Positions 34,762-43,444 of a DNA stretch of 43,444 bases are shown here, piece by piece (positions within the stretch are counted from its first letter, which is position 1; each line of letters starts with the position of its first letter). Made by a program: the position numbers and the translations under genes. A model generated the notes under the pieces. That model ran no database searches and was not told where the DNA came from. It saw only the letters and a program-made list of their open reading frames with translations. The stretch spans positions 1-43,444 of the forward strand of contig JAPOYI010000246.1 in assembly GCA_026706665.1 (NCBI GenBank), in the 5' to 3' direction. The DNA comes from Gammaproteobacteria bacterium (GTDB taxonomy: Bacteria; Pseudomonadota; Gammaproteobacteria; Pseudomonadales; Azotimanducaceae).

Positions 34762-36921
34762 ATGCCGATTTCACGCGGGGCGGCCTGCCTCGCAGCGCCG
34801 CTGGTCTGCGCGGCCCTTACCGGTTGTACGGAGAACGTCGACTTGTCTGACACAGCCAGGCCGATCACGCCGCCCGTGGCCGACCGCCGGGCGCATACCT
34901 TCACCCGGCACGGCATCGAGGTGAACGACCCCTATCACTGGCTCCGGGACCAGAGCTATCCGACGGTCGACGATGACGACGTGATCGCCTATCTCGAAGC
35001 GGAAAACCGCTATTTCGACTCGGTGATGGAACCCCACAAAGAACTCACGCAGGCACTGTTCGAGGAGATCAAGGCACGGCAGAAACCGGACGACGAGTCC
35101 GTGCCCCTGAAGGACGGGAACCACTACTACCAGTGGCAATTCGCTCCCGGCGCCCAGTACCGGACCTGGACCCGCTGGCCCGTAGACGACCCCGGCGCCG
35201 TGGAGACGGTCCTCGACGAGGTGGCCCTCGCGGAGGGACACGAGTACTTCGCCCTCGGCTCGTTCTCGGTCAGCCATGACGGCCGCTACCTGGCGTACAG
35301 CACGGACACGAGCGGCGCAGAGCGCTACACCATGTTCGTCAAGGACCTGGCGACCGGCGCTGTCCTCCCCGAGGCCATGGAGAGCACCCTCGGGGATGCG
35401 GTCTGGACCGCGGACAACCGGACGCTGTTCTACCAGGTGATGAACGAGAACTGGCGCTCCGACCAGGTGCGCCGCCACACGCTCGGGGCGCCGGTGGAGC
35501 ACGACGAGGTGGTCTACGAAGAGCCCGACAGCGGATTCTGGGTCGATCTCGGCGAAGCCTCGTCGAAACGCTACATCGTCATCTCCACCGGCGACCAGGT
35601 CACCAACGAGTCGTACGTGCTCGCTTCCGACGACCCGCGCGGAGAGCTCCTGCTCGTCGCCGCGCGGCGCGTCGGCCACGAATACCACATCGACCACCAG
35701 GGCGACCGGTTCGTCGTCCGCAGCAACGACAAGCACAGGAACTTCCGTCTCGCGACGGCACCGGAGAACGACTTCAGCGAGTCCGCGTGGACCACGCTGA
35801 TCGAAGGCGCCGACGACACCTACCTTCTCGGCTTCACGTGCTTCGACCGCTGGATCGCCGTCGAGGAGCGGGTGGCCGGCATCGACCAGGTGCGCATCCT
35901 GGACCGGGAGGGGGGAGAACGCCGCGTCGCCTTTCCCGAAAGCGTCTACAGCGTTGGATTCGGGGCCAATGCCGAGTACGGCACCGATATGGTCCGTCTG
36001 TCGTACGCGTCCATGGTCACGCCCGACACGGTGTACGACTACGACATGGGCACCGGCGATCTTGCTGTCAGGAAGGTCCGCGAGATACCGAGCGGCTACG
36101 ACCCGGATTTCTACCGCACGTACCGCATTTCGGCGCCCGCCCGGGACGGCGCATCGGTGCCCGTTTCCATCGTCCACCGGAAAGACACGCCCACGGACGG
36201 CAGCGCGCCGGTCTACCTCTACGGCTACGGGGCGTACGGCCACGCCATCGACCCGTCGTTCTCCACCAGCCGGATCTCGATCCTCGACCGCGGCTTCGTC
36301 TTCGCCATCGCGCACATCCGCGGCGGCACGGAACTCGGGCGCGACTGGTACGAGCAGGGCAAGCTCAAGCAGAGGACCAACACCTTCAACGACTTCGTCG
36401 ATGTCGCGCGGCACCTCATCGGCGAAGGCCTGGCGAAGGCCGGCCGCATCGTGATCCGGGGCGGCAGCGCCGGCGGCGAACTCATGGGCGCGGTCGTGAA
36501 CCAGGCGCCGGAACTCTGGGGCGCCGTCGCCGCGCACGTGCCCTTCGTCGATGTCCTCAACACCATGCTCGACGAGTCGCTGCCGCTGACTCCCGGCGAG
36601 TGGCCCGAGTGGGGCAACCCGATCACGGACAGGGACGCGTTCGAATTGATCCGCTCCTATTCGCCCTACGATCAACTCGCCCCGGGAGACTATCCGCCGA
36701 TGCTCGTCACCGGCGGCCTGAACGACCCCAGGGTGACGTACTGGGAGCCGGCCAAGTACGTCGCGAAGCTCAGGACCCTGAAGACGGACGACGATCCCCT
36801 GGTGCTGAAGACCAACATGGGTGCCGGCCACGGCGGCAAATCGGGACGCTACGACGCGCTGTACGAGGTCGCGGAAGAGTACACGTTCTTCCTCGTCGCC
36901 CTGGGCATGACCGGCGGGTAA
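34762..36921 (+). CDS. S9 family peptidase, oligopeptidase B (PtrB)-like lipoprotein
   Basis: A 719-residue serine peptidase of the prolyl oligopeptidase clan with a beta-propeller followed by an alpha/beta hydrolase domain. The catalytic Ser is in GGSAGGELMG, the Asp in TGGLNDPRV and the His in GAGHGGKSGR. The last two carry the oligopeptidase B signature that favours cleavage after Arg/Lys. A lipobox (CAALTGC) in the N-terminal signal places it as an outer or inner membrane lipoprotein, unlike the cytosolic E. coli enzyme. ATG 34762 was chosen, with AGGA 9 nt upstream; TTG 34756 is an alternative. The gene stands alone, 61 nt after the acyl-CoA dehydrogenase stop. Confidence 0.9.
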   Translation: MPISRGAACLAAPLVCAALTGCTENVDLSDTARPITPPVADRRAHTFTRHGIEVNDPYHWLRDQSYPTVDDDDVIAYLEAENRYFDSVMEPHKELTQALFEEIKARQKPDDESVPLKDGNHYYQWQFAPGAQYRTWTRWPVDDPGAVETVLDEVALAEGHEYFALGSFSVSHDGRYLAYSTDTSGAERYTMFVKDLATGAVLPEAMESTLGDAVWTADNRTLFYQVMNENWRSDQVRRHTLGAPVEHDEVVYEEPDSGFWVDLGEASSKRYIVISTGDQVTNESYVLASDDPRGELLLVAARRVGHEYHIDHQGDRFVVRSNDKHRNFRLATAPENDFSESAWTTLIEGADDTYLLGFTCFDRWIAVEERVAGIDQVRILDREGGERRVAFPESVYSVGFGANAEYGTDMVRLSYASMVTPDTVYDYDMGTGDLAVRKVREIPSGYDPDFYRTYRISAPARDGASVPVSIVHRKDTPTDGSAPVYLYGYGAYGHAIDPSFSTSRISILDRGFVFAIAHIRGGTELGRDWYEQGKLKQRTNTFNDFVDVARHLIGEGLAKAGRIVIRGGSAGGELMGAVVNQAPELWGAVAAHVPFVDVLNTMLDESLPLTPGEWPEWGNPITDRDAFELIRSYSPYDQLAPGDYPPMLVTGGLNDPRVTYWEPAKYVAKLRTLKTDDDPLVLKTNMGAGHGGKSGRYDALYEVAEEYTFFLVALGMTGG

Positions 36922-36970
36922 ACTGCATTTCCATGCCACACACAGGCAGCAGTTCTGACGTGCTTGGTGC

Positions 36971-37411
36971 CTACTTCTGGCAGGTCGACCTTGTCAACAA
37001 GTTACGGTTTGCAGCGCGGGAATAGATTCGTCCCCTCGGCTTGTCGATTAGCGTCTTGTCCCGAAAATCATCCATGAGTTTCGCATCGCCCGTATAGAGA
37101 AGCCGCGCACCGCTGGCTCTTGCGAGCGCTACCACATGCGCGTCATTGGATCGTAGACGGCCGCTATTTCGCAGCTGCAGTAGATCGTCACCAAAACGCT
37201 CAATAGGTATGCGCTTCGCTTTGCCCGCACGAACATACTCCCGAAGCCTGACCTTTGCCGATCCGACGATTTCTTGGCGAAACGTTGCCTCAGTGGCGTA
37301 CACGACCAATCCCCAGCCCCTATCAAGCCACCTACGAATAGGTGCGGAGTCATCGTCGGCCGGGTCGCCAAGGAACCTTCCAATCCGATCTGCGTCTACG
37401 ATAATGCACAT
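36971..37411 (-). CDS. PIN-domain nuclease partnered with an ATPase
   Basis: A 146-residue PIN-fold protein starting MCIIVDADRIGRFLGDP. Acidic positions: Asp6 (VDAD), Glu in TFRQEIVG, and two Asp in RSNDAHVVALARASGARLLYTGD. The closing IDKPRGRIY is the stretch I recall from a PIN subfamily with N-terminal MC(I/L)IID. It follows the ATPase gene by 16 nt on the same strand, so the two form one unit. In toxin-antitoxin systems the partner would be a small antitoxin; here it is a RecF/OLD-like ATPase, which points to a regulated nuclease. ATG 37411 was preferred to a frame opening at 37468. Confidence 0.8.
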   Translation of the reverse strand: MCIIVDADRIGRFLGDPADDDSAPIRRWLDRGWGLVVYATEATFRQEIVGSAKVRLREYVRAGKAKRIPIERFGDDLLQLRNSGRLRSNDAHVVALARASGARLLYTGDAKLMDDFRDKTLIDKPRGRIYSRAANRNLLTRSTCQK

Positions 37412-37427
37412 GGGTGTCGGAGTGCGC

Positions 37428-38792
37428 CTATTCAGAGAATCCGAGGAGTTGATCCGTCTCCCGCGCAAAAAACTCTCGATATTCTTCGGGCGCTCCCCTC
37501 AGATTTCCCTCTTTGTCCAAAGTCATGTTGTGAATCTTCACTGCATTCCCCTTTGGCTCAAAATAGATCATCGATACTTCATCAGGTTTCAGGATTCCCT
37601 TCCTAACGGAAATGCGAACCCGATCGATGATGTAGTCGCTATGAGTTTCGATCAGGAAGTGGTTGCCGCGACGCTTGAACGACTCCACGAACAGGCTAGC
37701 AAGCTCTGCTTGACCGCGCGGGTGCAGGTGGACCTCTGGCTGCTGCAGAAGGAACACACGTCCCCCTCTCCCGCGTCGAAACGACCCCGAACGGCGACCT
37801 GGTTCTTCGGCAGCCATGACATCGACCAGAATCGGAAGACTCTGACTAACGCCATAGCCCACATCCATAATGTTGGCGTGCGAGCCAGACCGCACCTTCA
37901 CTTGCAACTGAAATGGGTCGCTCATCTGCTTGCCGTGACGTTTGACCTTGATATCCGAAAACAATCCGGACTGTCGGCCGAACTCAACCAGATTACCGTG
38001 CAGAGCATCCCAATGGCTCTTTGCGGTGTGGTCCAACCGCATCATCAACATCGGAATGTGTTCCCCGTCTGGCGACGCCGTCTCACGAACCGGGTCGTAG
38101 GTACGCTTGGGCTTTGAGCGAAGCGGCGCAACGGGAATCAGATCAGGAAGATGCGGCCAAAGTTCAAGACCCCGAGTTGAACGGGCCCTGCGCGATTCAG
38201 CTTGGTTGTCCAAGAGCCCCTCAAGGTAGTCTACGATGGGTTTCGTACCAGTATCCCAACGGCGCAGTAGCAACTCCCCTTCGCCAAGGACATCGAACAA
38301 AAATACCGCGTTCATGAACGGGATTTCGGTCTCTACTTCATGGTTCGGAATACGAAGGATGGTCTCTCCTTCGGCACCGCGACGCGCCTCTAGAAAAGAC
38401 TCAGCGTCGAACTGCCATCGGAATGATGAAACAACAGGTTGTGATCCTTGTTCCGCGAACGTGGCCAACAAACGACACGGCACTTGGCTACCCCGGCGTA
38501 CCGGCGTAGTGACAAATCCCAGCTGGAACCGGTTGATACGACCGCTAGGCCCACGCCTTGATCGAACGATGTCGCGAAAGGACCCCAAGAAGAAGGGTTC
38601 TTCGTTGAAATCCGGGCGCCCAACGAAATCCATCTCGGACAACACACGATGCAACACGCTGTAGCAACCCAGGAAAGTGGACTTGCCGGTGCTATTCTCG
38701 CCAACAAGAAGCGTGATCGGCCGGAGAATTCCGCGCTGCACACCCTCAAAGCAGCGCACATCTCTCAAAACCATTTCTCTTACATCGCGCAT
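37428..38792 (-). CDS. RecF/OLD-like (ABC-type) AAA ATPase
   Basis: A 454-residue ATPase with the split ABC/SMC head. Walker A is LLVGENSTGKSTFL (about residue 29). The signature-like VGYGVSQSLPILVDV lies at about 310, and the Walker B region is VFLLQQPEVHLHP (about 345). The D-loop/His switch follows in LIETHSDYIIDRV. The C-terminal part has FEPKGNAVKIHNMTLD and FFARETDQLLGF. No coiled-coil hook is apparent, so it is closer to the AAA_15/AAA_21 or DUF3696-type single-headed ATPases of OLD, PARIS and Septu systems than to RecN or SbcC. First gene of the pair with the PIN nuclease; probably a sensor or gate for it. ATG 38792 was chosen, with GGGAG 10 nt upstream; ATG 38774 is possible. Confidence 0.82.
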   Translation of the reverse strand: MRDVREMVLRDVRCFEGVQRGILRPITLLVGENSTGKSTFLGCYSVLHRVLSEMDFVGRPDFNEEPFFLGSFRDIVRSRRGPSGRINRFQLGFVTTPVRRGSQVPCRLLATFAEQGSQPVVSSFRWQFDAESFLEARRGAEGETILRIPNHEVETEIPFMNAVFLFDVLGEGELLLRRWDTGTKPIVDYLEGLLDNQAESRRARSTRGLELWPHLPDLIPVAPLRSKPKRTYDPVRETASPDGEHIPMLMMRLDHTAKSHWDALHGNLVEFGRQSGLFSDIKVKRHGKQMSDPFQLQVKVRSGSHANIMDVGYGVSQSLPILVDVMAAEEPGRRSGSFRRGRGGRVFLLQQPEVHLHPRGQAELASLFVESFKRRGNHFLIETHSDYIIDRVRISVRKGILKPDEVSMIYFEPKGNAVKIHNMTLDKEGNLRGAPEEYREFFARETDQLLGFSE

Positions 38793-38977
38793 TGCGTTGT
38801 TTCTCCCAGAATCGAGTCGCGTCACGAACGATCTCAATGCGAACATCGCCAGCTATCGACGGGACAGAATAGCCTACAACTCAATGCGTTTCCCCGCTCG
38901 CTGGGCACGATGCTGGCACTCGTCAGCCCTCAGCAGAATAGCCAACCAACCATAGTGCTGTTCGCTACACTCGCTAC

Positions 38978-41900
38978 ATGCTCAACCCACGCTCAAACCG
39001 AATTCTGGGGGATGACGCTACGGCCTTTCACCCGGGGGTTGACGCCTGGTTCGCATCCCGGTTCGAGGCGCCGACCGACGTCCAGGCGCGAAGCTGGCCA
39101 AGGATCGCCGCCGGACAGCACCTCGTCATCACCGCGCCGACCGGAAGCGGCAAGACGCTGACCGCCTTCCTGTGGGCGCTCAACGCCTTCGCCACCGGCG
39201 CGTCGCCGACCGGCGCGACGCGGGTGCTCTACGTCTCCCCGTTGAAAGCCCTGAACAACGACATCCAGCGCAACCTGACGGAACCGTTGCGTGAGCTTCG
39301 CCACACCTTCGAAGACCGTGGCGAGACGTTCCCCAATGTGCGCGCCGCGACACGCAGCGGCGACACTCCCCAGGGGGAACGCCAACGCCTGTTGCGCCGG
39401 CCGCCGGAAATCCTCATCACCACGCCGGAGAGCCTGCTGCTGCTCCTCACGACAACGCGGGGCAGGCAGGCCCTGTCGACGGTAGAGACCGTGATCACGG
39501 ACGAGATTCACTCCATCCTCGACAACCGGCGCGGCGCATCCCTGATGACGAGCCTCGAGCGGCTGGTCGAGATCGCGGGCGAGTTCCAGCGCATCGCGCT
39601 GTCGGCGACGGTGCGGCCCCTCGAAGCCGTCGCGCGTTTCGTCGGCGGCAGCGACGAGCACGGCCGGCCGCGCGAGGTCGGCACGGTGTGCTCGGCGACG
39701 GACAAGCGGATCGACCTGGCCGTCCGGTTCCCCGAGGCGGCCCGCTACGCCGCGGAGAACGGCAAAAAGGTCTGGGAGCCGCTGTCCGACGTGTTCCGGG
39801 ACGTGATCGATGCGAACCGCTCAACGCTCATCTTCGCCAACAGCCGCCGATTGACGGAGAAGATCACCCTGAAGCTGAACGACGACGCGGTGAGCCCGAT
39901 CGCGTATGCCCATCACGGGTCCCTGTCGCGGGAGGTCCGAACCGAGGTCGAACGCCGCTTCAAGGACGGCGAGCTGAAAGCCATCGTCGCGACCAATTCG
40001 CTGGAGATGGGAATCGACATCGGCGACCTGGACCAGGTCGTGCTGGTGCAGTCTCCTCCCTCCCTCGCCGCCTCCCTGCAGCGCATCGGACGCGCCGGGC
40101 ACAACGTCGGCGACACGAGCAGGGGAGCGCTGTTTCCCACCCATGCGCGGGACTTCCTCGAGGCCGCCGCCATCGCGAACGCGGTGCGGGGGCGCGACAT
40201 CGAGCCGCTGGACGCCATATCGAACCCGCTGGATGTGTTGGCGCAGGTCCTGGTGTCGATGACCGCATCGGAGACGCGCACCGTCGAGGGGGCGTACCGG
40301 ACGATCCGCCGCGCCGGTCCGTACGCTTCGCTGGATCGCCGGCAGTTCGACCTGGTCGTCGAGATGCTCGCCGGGCGCTATGCCGGCACCCGCATACGCG
40401 ACCTTAAGCCCCGCGTCGCCTTCGACAGGACCCGCGACACCCTGAAAGCGCGCAAGAGCGCCGTTCTCGCCCTGTACAACGCGGGCGGAACGATCCCCGA
40501 CCGGGGCTATTACCAGCTCCGCCACGCGGAGTCGGGCGCCCTCATAGGAGAACTCGACGAGGAGTTCGTCTGGGAAGCGACCATCGGCCAGAACTTCACC
40601 CTCGGCACCCAGAACTGGCGCATCGAACGCATCACGCACAACGATGTACTGGTCAGGTCGGCCGAGCCCGGCGCCACCGCGCCGCCGTTCTGGCGCGCCG
40701 AGAACATTGAGCGCAGCTTCTACTTCTCCCAGCGCGTCGGAGACTTCCTGGAGTACGCGAACGGACTGCTGGCCGCCAGCGCGGAAGACGAACTCGAGCG
40801 CCATCTGCGCGACGAACTCGCCTTCGAAGCCATCGCGGCCGAGGAACTGCGCGACTACCTGGCGCGCCAGCGCGAGGCGTCGGGCCGGGACCTTCCGCAC
40901 CGGCATCACCTGCTGGTAGAACACATCCGCACGGGGCCGGGGGGCTATGCGGGACCGGACAGGAACCAGCAGATCGTCCTGCATACGTCATGGGGCGGCC
41001 GCGTGAACCGACCGGTCGCACTCGCCATGGAAGCCGCCTGGCACCAGCGCTTCGACACCGAAGCCGACATTCATGCCGACAACTACGCCATCGTCGCGCA
41101 GGTCCAGGAGGGGGTCGACCCGGACGCACTGCTCTCGCTCGTGACGTCCGCCAACTTCGAAGCATTGCTCCGGCAGTCCCTGGAGGGCAGCGGCTTCTTC
41201 GGGGCGCGGTTTCGCGAGTGCGCGGGCCGCGCCCTGCTGTTGACGCGCCAGCGATTCAATCAGCGCATGCCGCTGTGGCTGACTCGCATGCAGGCGAAGA
41301 AACTCCTCACCGCCATCCGGCGGCTCGACAACTTCCCCGTGCTGCTCGAGACCTGGCGCACCTGCCTCAACGACGAGTTCGACATGCCCGCCGCGCGCGA
41401 GGCGCTGGCCGACCTCGAGACCGGCGCGATCGCCACCTCGATCACCGAGACATCCGCGCCCACGCCGTTCGCCGCCGGCATCGCGTACGACCAGGTGAAC
41501 CGGTACATGTACGCGGACGACACGCCGGAACGGCGCGGCCCATCGGCGCTCTCCGAGGAGCTGATCCGCCAGGCCGTGCACGACCAGCGGCTGCGACCGA
41601 GCATCGCGCCGGGCGTGATCGCCGACTTCGAGTCGAAGGCGCAGCGCACGGCGTCGGGCTACGCGCCGCAGGATGCCGAGGACCTGGCGGAGTGGGTGAA
41701 GGAGCGTGTGCTGATACCCGCAGGGGAACTTTCGACCCTGCTGGCGACCGCGACCTGGGACGCGCCGGACGACGTCACCCGTATCGCGCGGGGGAGCGGG
41801 GCCTGGCTCGTCCATGACGAAGATGCCGCGCACATTGAACGCACGCTGTTGGGCAGGACCGGCACGCCGGCAGGTCGCGACGATCCCAGGGACGCCTTGC

Positions 41901-43357
41901 AGTTGTTCACGGAGTTCATCCGTTTCTACGGTCCACGCACCCGGGAGGAGTTGCGTGCCCTGTTCCCCATCGAACCGGACGCGCTCGACAGGATCCTCGC
42001 GTCGCTGGTGGACTCGGAAACCCTCGTCGAAGGACCCCTGGTCGATGGGTCCGAAGCCAGCCGGTTCTGCGATGCGGAAAACCTCGAAACCCTCATTCGC
42101 TTCCAGCGCGCCGCCCGGCGCGCGGCGGTCGAACCGCAACCGGTTCGCATGCTGCCCGCGTTCATCGCCGCGTGGCAGCGCGTGGGCGCCAGGGCGTCGG
42201 AGAGTCGGATGCTCGACATCGCGGAACAGCTTCGGGGCTTCGTGGCACCGCTGCCCTTCTGGCTGGAAGACGCCTGGCGCTCGCGACTCGCCGGCTTCGA
42301 ACCCGAGATGCTCTCCTCCGCTCTCGCGACCTGCGGTCTGGCCTGGCGCGGAGCCGGCCGGGAGCGCATCACGTTCGGCTTCGAGGACGAACTGGACGCG
42401 CTGGCGCCACCCGCCGCGGCGACGACCAAGATCACGTCGCTGTTCATGGACACCGCCGCCCGGTACACCTTCGCGCAACTGATGGATGCCTCGGACATGG
42501 ACGCGGAAGCGTTCAACGCCCTGTTCTGGGACGCGGTCTGGGCCGGACAGGTCGTCTCCGACGGCGTGCTGCCCCTGAAGACAGGCGCGGCGCAGCGCTT
42601 TCGGCTGACCGGCGGGGTCCAGAACCGGCGCCAGGCGCCCAGCGCGTCCGACAGGCGTATCGCCCGCGCGCGGGCGCGCCGCGTCGCGCAGGGGTGGCCG
42701 GGGAACTGGATGCTCGCGAGCACGGAGCCACCGTCCGGGGAGGGGGCGGTACCGGATGCCATGGAAGCACTCGAGACCGCCAAGGACCTGGGCCGCGTCC
42801 TGCTCGACCGGTACGGCATCGCGAACCGGGACATCGCGGCCCGGGAAGGCGGCGTATTCCGCTGGCGCGACCTGTTTCGCGCGCTGCGCGTCATGGAACT
42901 TTCCGGCGAGGTGGCGACGGGCCTCTTCTTCGAGGACCTGGCCGGCCCCCAGTTCGCCCTCCCAGGCGCGGTACGCGAACTGGCACGCCTCACCACCGAC
43001 CGTCCGGCGACGTTCTGGGTCAACGCGGTCGACCCGATCGCTCCCACCGGTCTCGGACTCGACTGGGAAGAACTTCCCCAGCGCCGCGTCCAGAACTACC
43101 TGGGGTTTCACGCGGGCGAACTGGCTTTCGTCGTCGAGAACGGGGGCAGACGGCTGCGCATCCACCTTGCGCCCGACGATCCGGGGATTGACGCTCTCGC
43201 CATCGATCTGGAACCGATCCTCCACGGACATCGACGCGTCGCGATCGAGACCATCAACGACCTGCCCGCCCGGCAGAGCCCGTACCTCGAAGCGCTCGAC
43301 AGGCACCTCGAACTGGCGCGCGATCACCGGGGCATTTACTTGCAGCGGCGGATCTAG
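38978..43357 (+). CDS. lhr: Lhr-type ATP-dependent helicase (large helicase-related protein)
   Basis: A 1,459-residue superfamily-2 helicase, the normal length for long-form bacterial Lhr. N-terminal helicase core: APTGSGKTLTAF (Walker A, about residue 54), VYVSP-type step YVSPLKALNND, TTPESLLLLL, DEIH in VITDEIHSIL, SATVRPLE, and SLEMGIDIGDLDQV/QRIGRAGHNVG in the second RecA domain. The winged-helix and Lhr-specific C-terminal domains fill the rest. Lhr unwinds RNA-DNA and branched DNA with 3'-5' polarity and is linked to repair. Start ATG 38978 lies in the 185-bp region shared with the divergent ATPase/PIN pair. No frame break was seen over its 4.4 kb. Confidence 0.92.
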   Translation: MLNPRSNRILGDDATAFHPGVDAWFASRFEAPTDVQARSWPRIAAGQHLVITAPTGSGKTLTAFLWALNAFATGASPTGATRVLYVSPLKALNNDIQRNLTEPLRELRHTFEDRGETFPNVRAATRSGDTPQGERQRLLRRPPEILITTPESLLLLLTTTRGRQALSTVETVITDEIHSILDNRRGASLMTSLERLVEIAGEFQRIALSATVRPLEAVARFVGGSDEHGRPREVGTVCSATDKRIDLAVRFPEAARYAAENGKKVWEPLSDVFRDVIDANRSTLIFANSRRLTEKITLKLNDDAVSPIAYAHHGSLSREVRTEVERRFKDGELKAIVATNSLEMGIDIGDLDQVVLVQSPPSLAASLQRIGRAGHNVGDTSRGALFPTHARDFLEAAAIANAVRGRDIEPLDAISNPLDVLAQVLVSMTASETRTVEGAYRTIRRAGPYASLDRRQFDLVVEMLAGRYAGTRIRDLKPRVAFDRTRDTLKARKSAVLALYNAGGTIPDRGYYQLRHAESGALIGELDEEFVWEATIGQNFTLGTQNWRIERITHNDVLVRSAEPGATAPPFWRAENIERSFYFSQRVGDFLEYANGLLAASAEDELERHLRDELAFEAIAAEELRDYLARQREASGRDLPHRHHLLVEHIRTGPGGYAGPDRNQQIVLHTSWGGRVNRPVALAMEAAWHQRFDTEADIHADNYAIVAQVQEGVDPDALLSLVTSANFEALLRQSLEGSGFFGARFRECAGRALLLTRQRFNQRMPLWLTRMQAKKLLTAIRRLDNFPVLLETWRTCLNDEFDMPAAREALADLETGAIATSITETSAPTPFAAGIAYDQVNRYMYADDTPERRGPSALSEELIRQAVHDQRLRPSIAPGVIADFESKAQRTASGYAPQDAEDLAEWVKERVLIPAGELSTLLATATWDAPDDVTRIARGSGAWLVHDEDAAHIERTLLGRTGTPAGRDDPRDALQLFTEFIRFYGPRTREELRALFPIEPDALDRILASLVDSETLVEGPLVDGSEASRFCDAENLETLIRFQRAARRAAVEPQPVRMLPAFIAAWQRVGARASESRMLDIAEQLRGFVAPLPFWLEDAWRSRLAGFEPEMLSSALATCGLAWRGAGRERITFGFEDELDALAPPAAATTKITSLFMDTAARYTFAQLMDASDMDAEAFNALFWDAVWAGQVVSDGVLPLKTGAAQRFRLTGGVQNRRQAPSASDRRIARARARRVAQGWPGNWMLASTEPPSGEGAVPDAMEALETAKDLGRVLLDRYGIANRDIAAREGGVFRWRDLFRALRVMELSGEVATGLFFEDLAGPQFALPGAVRELARLTTDRPATFWVNAVDPIAPTGLGLDWEELPQRRVQNYLGFHAGELAFVVENGGRRLRIHLAPDDPGIDALAIDLEPILHGHRRVAIETINDLPARQSPYLEALDRHLELARDHRGIYLQRRI

Positions 43358-43364
43358 CCCCGAC

Positions 43365-43383
43365 TCCCGCGCCATGTGCGGGA
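43365..43383. terminator. hairpin between convergent genes at the right end
   Basis: TCCCGC (43365-43370) and GCGGGA (43378-43383) form a 6-bp GC-rich stem with a 7-nt loop just after the lhr stop and just after (on the other strand) the stop of the gene ending at 43390. A compact convergent stem-loop suggests a shared terminator, though there is no long T-run. Confidence 0.35.
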
Positions 43384-43389
43384 CAGCCT

Positions 43390-43444
43390 TTACATGGACG
43401 CCGGACTCGCCTTGCAGTAGTGGTCGATGAACCGCTGGTGGTCG
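43390..43444 (-). CDS. 3' end of an unidentified gene running off the window
   Basis: Read on the minus strand from the window edge, the frame DHQRFIDHYCKASPASM ends at TAA (43390-43392). Only 17 residues are present, so no family can be named. The convergent placement behind lhr with a hairpin between them supports a real gene end, but another frame cannot be excluded. Confidence 0.35.
   Translation of the reverse strand, partial: DHQRFIDHYCKASPASM

Noticed and set aside
34771-36939. 722-codon minus-strand frame opposite the peptidase gene
   Set aside because: Composition (Val/Arg/Asp/His repeats) is that of a reverse-complement shadow; the plus strand carries catalytic motifs.
40988-43375. 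795-codon minus-strand frame opposite lhr
   Set aside because: Shadow of the Lhr gene; no recognisable domains.
1-43444. CRISPR array, tRNA/rRNA genes, insertion sequences
   Set aside because: No regular spaced repeats, cloverleaf-like segments or transposase frames were seen on either strand.

Overview
The window is GC-rich (roughly 63-65% by eye) and densely coded on both strands. It reads like an environmental, probably marine or host-associated, gammaproteobacterium-like heterotroph. The evidence is gene content: proteobacterial-type PEP carboxylase, long-form Lhr, many acyl-CoA and broad-specificity oxidoreductase genes, a UGSC-family protein and an F420-type PPOX-fold protein. No rRNA, tRNA, CRISPR array or insertion sequence was seen.

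Layout. 1-1.3 kb: three palindromes and an AAA ATPase. 1.4-3.5 kb: a GPH-type symporter overlapping a secreted dienelactone-hydrolase-like enzyme. 3.7-5.9 kb: a decaying restriction-modification pair, with a methyltransferase interrupted by an in-frame TGA and a frameshifted or truncated nuclease. 6-16.9 kb: metabolic genes (orphan xanthine-dehydrogenase-family large subunit, PPOX-fold protein, compact amidase, ketopantoate-reductase-like protein, oxalyl-CoA-synthetase-like ligase, a propeller/nitroreductase/transglutaminase-like operon, 2-hydroxyacid dehydrogenase with CBS protein, ThuA-like protein). 17-21 kb: an MFS exporter and PEP carboxylase. 21-22.4 kb: a MacA-like adaptor abutting the C-terminal fragment of an outer-membrane efflux factor, the scar of a deletion. 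22.6-25.9 kb: an acyl-CoA synthetase convergent with the most notable gene here, a UGSC-family selenoprotein. Its UGA at 25590-25592 is followed by a SECIS-like hairpin; reading UGA as a stop would split the gene in two.

26-33.3 kb: genome maintenance and toxin-antitoxin genes: an AbrB/PIN pair, a giant exonuclease-RecQ-UvrD fusion with one frameshift, an orphan Phd/YefM antitoxin with a TGTACA operator, and an SRAP protein that caps abasic sites. 33.5-36.9 kb: acyl-CoA dehydrogenase and a lipoprotein oligopeptidase B-like peptidase. 37-38.8 kb: a two-gene RecF/OLD-like ATPase plus PIN nuclease module, a candidate defence or toxin system. 39-43.4 kb: full-length lhr, then the tail of a further minus-strand gene.

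The accessory character is strongest at 3.7-5.9 kb (broken R-M) and 26-38.8 kb (toxin-antitoxin, helicase fusion, ATPase/PIN). Four coding breaks occur in one 43-kb window. They could be real decay, or partly errors in a draft or metagenomic assembly; only the UGSC break is well explained as biology.
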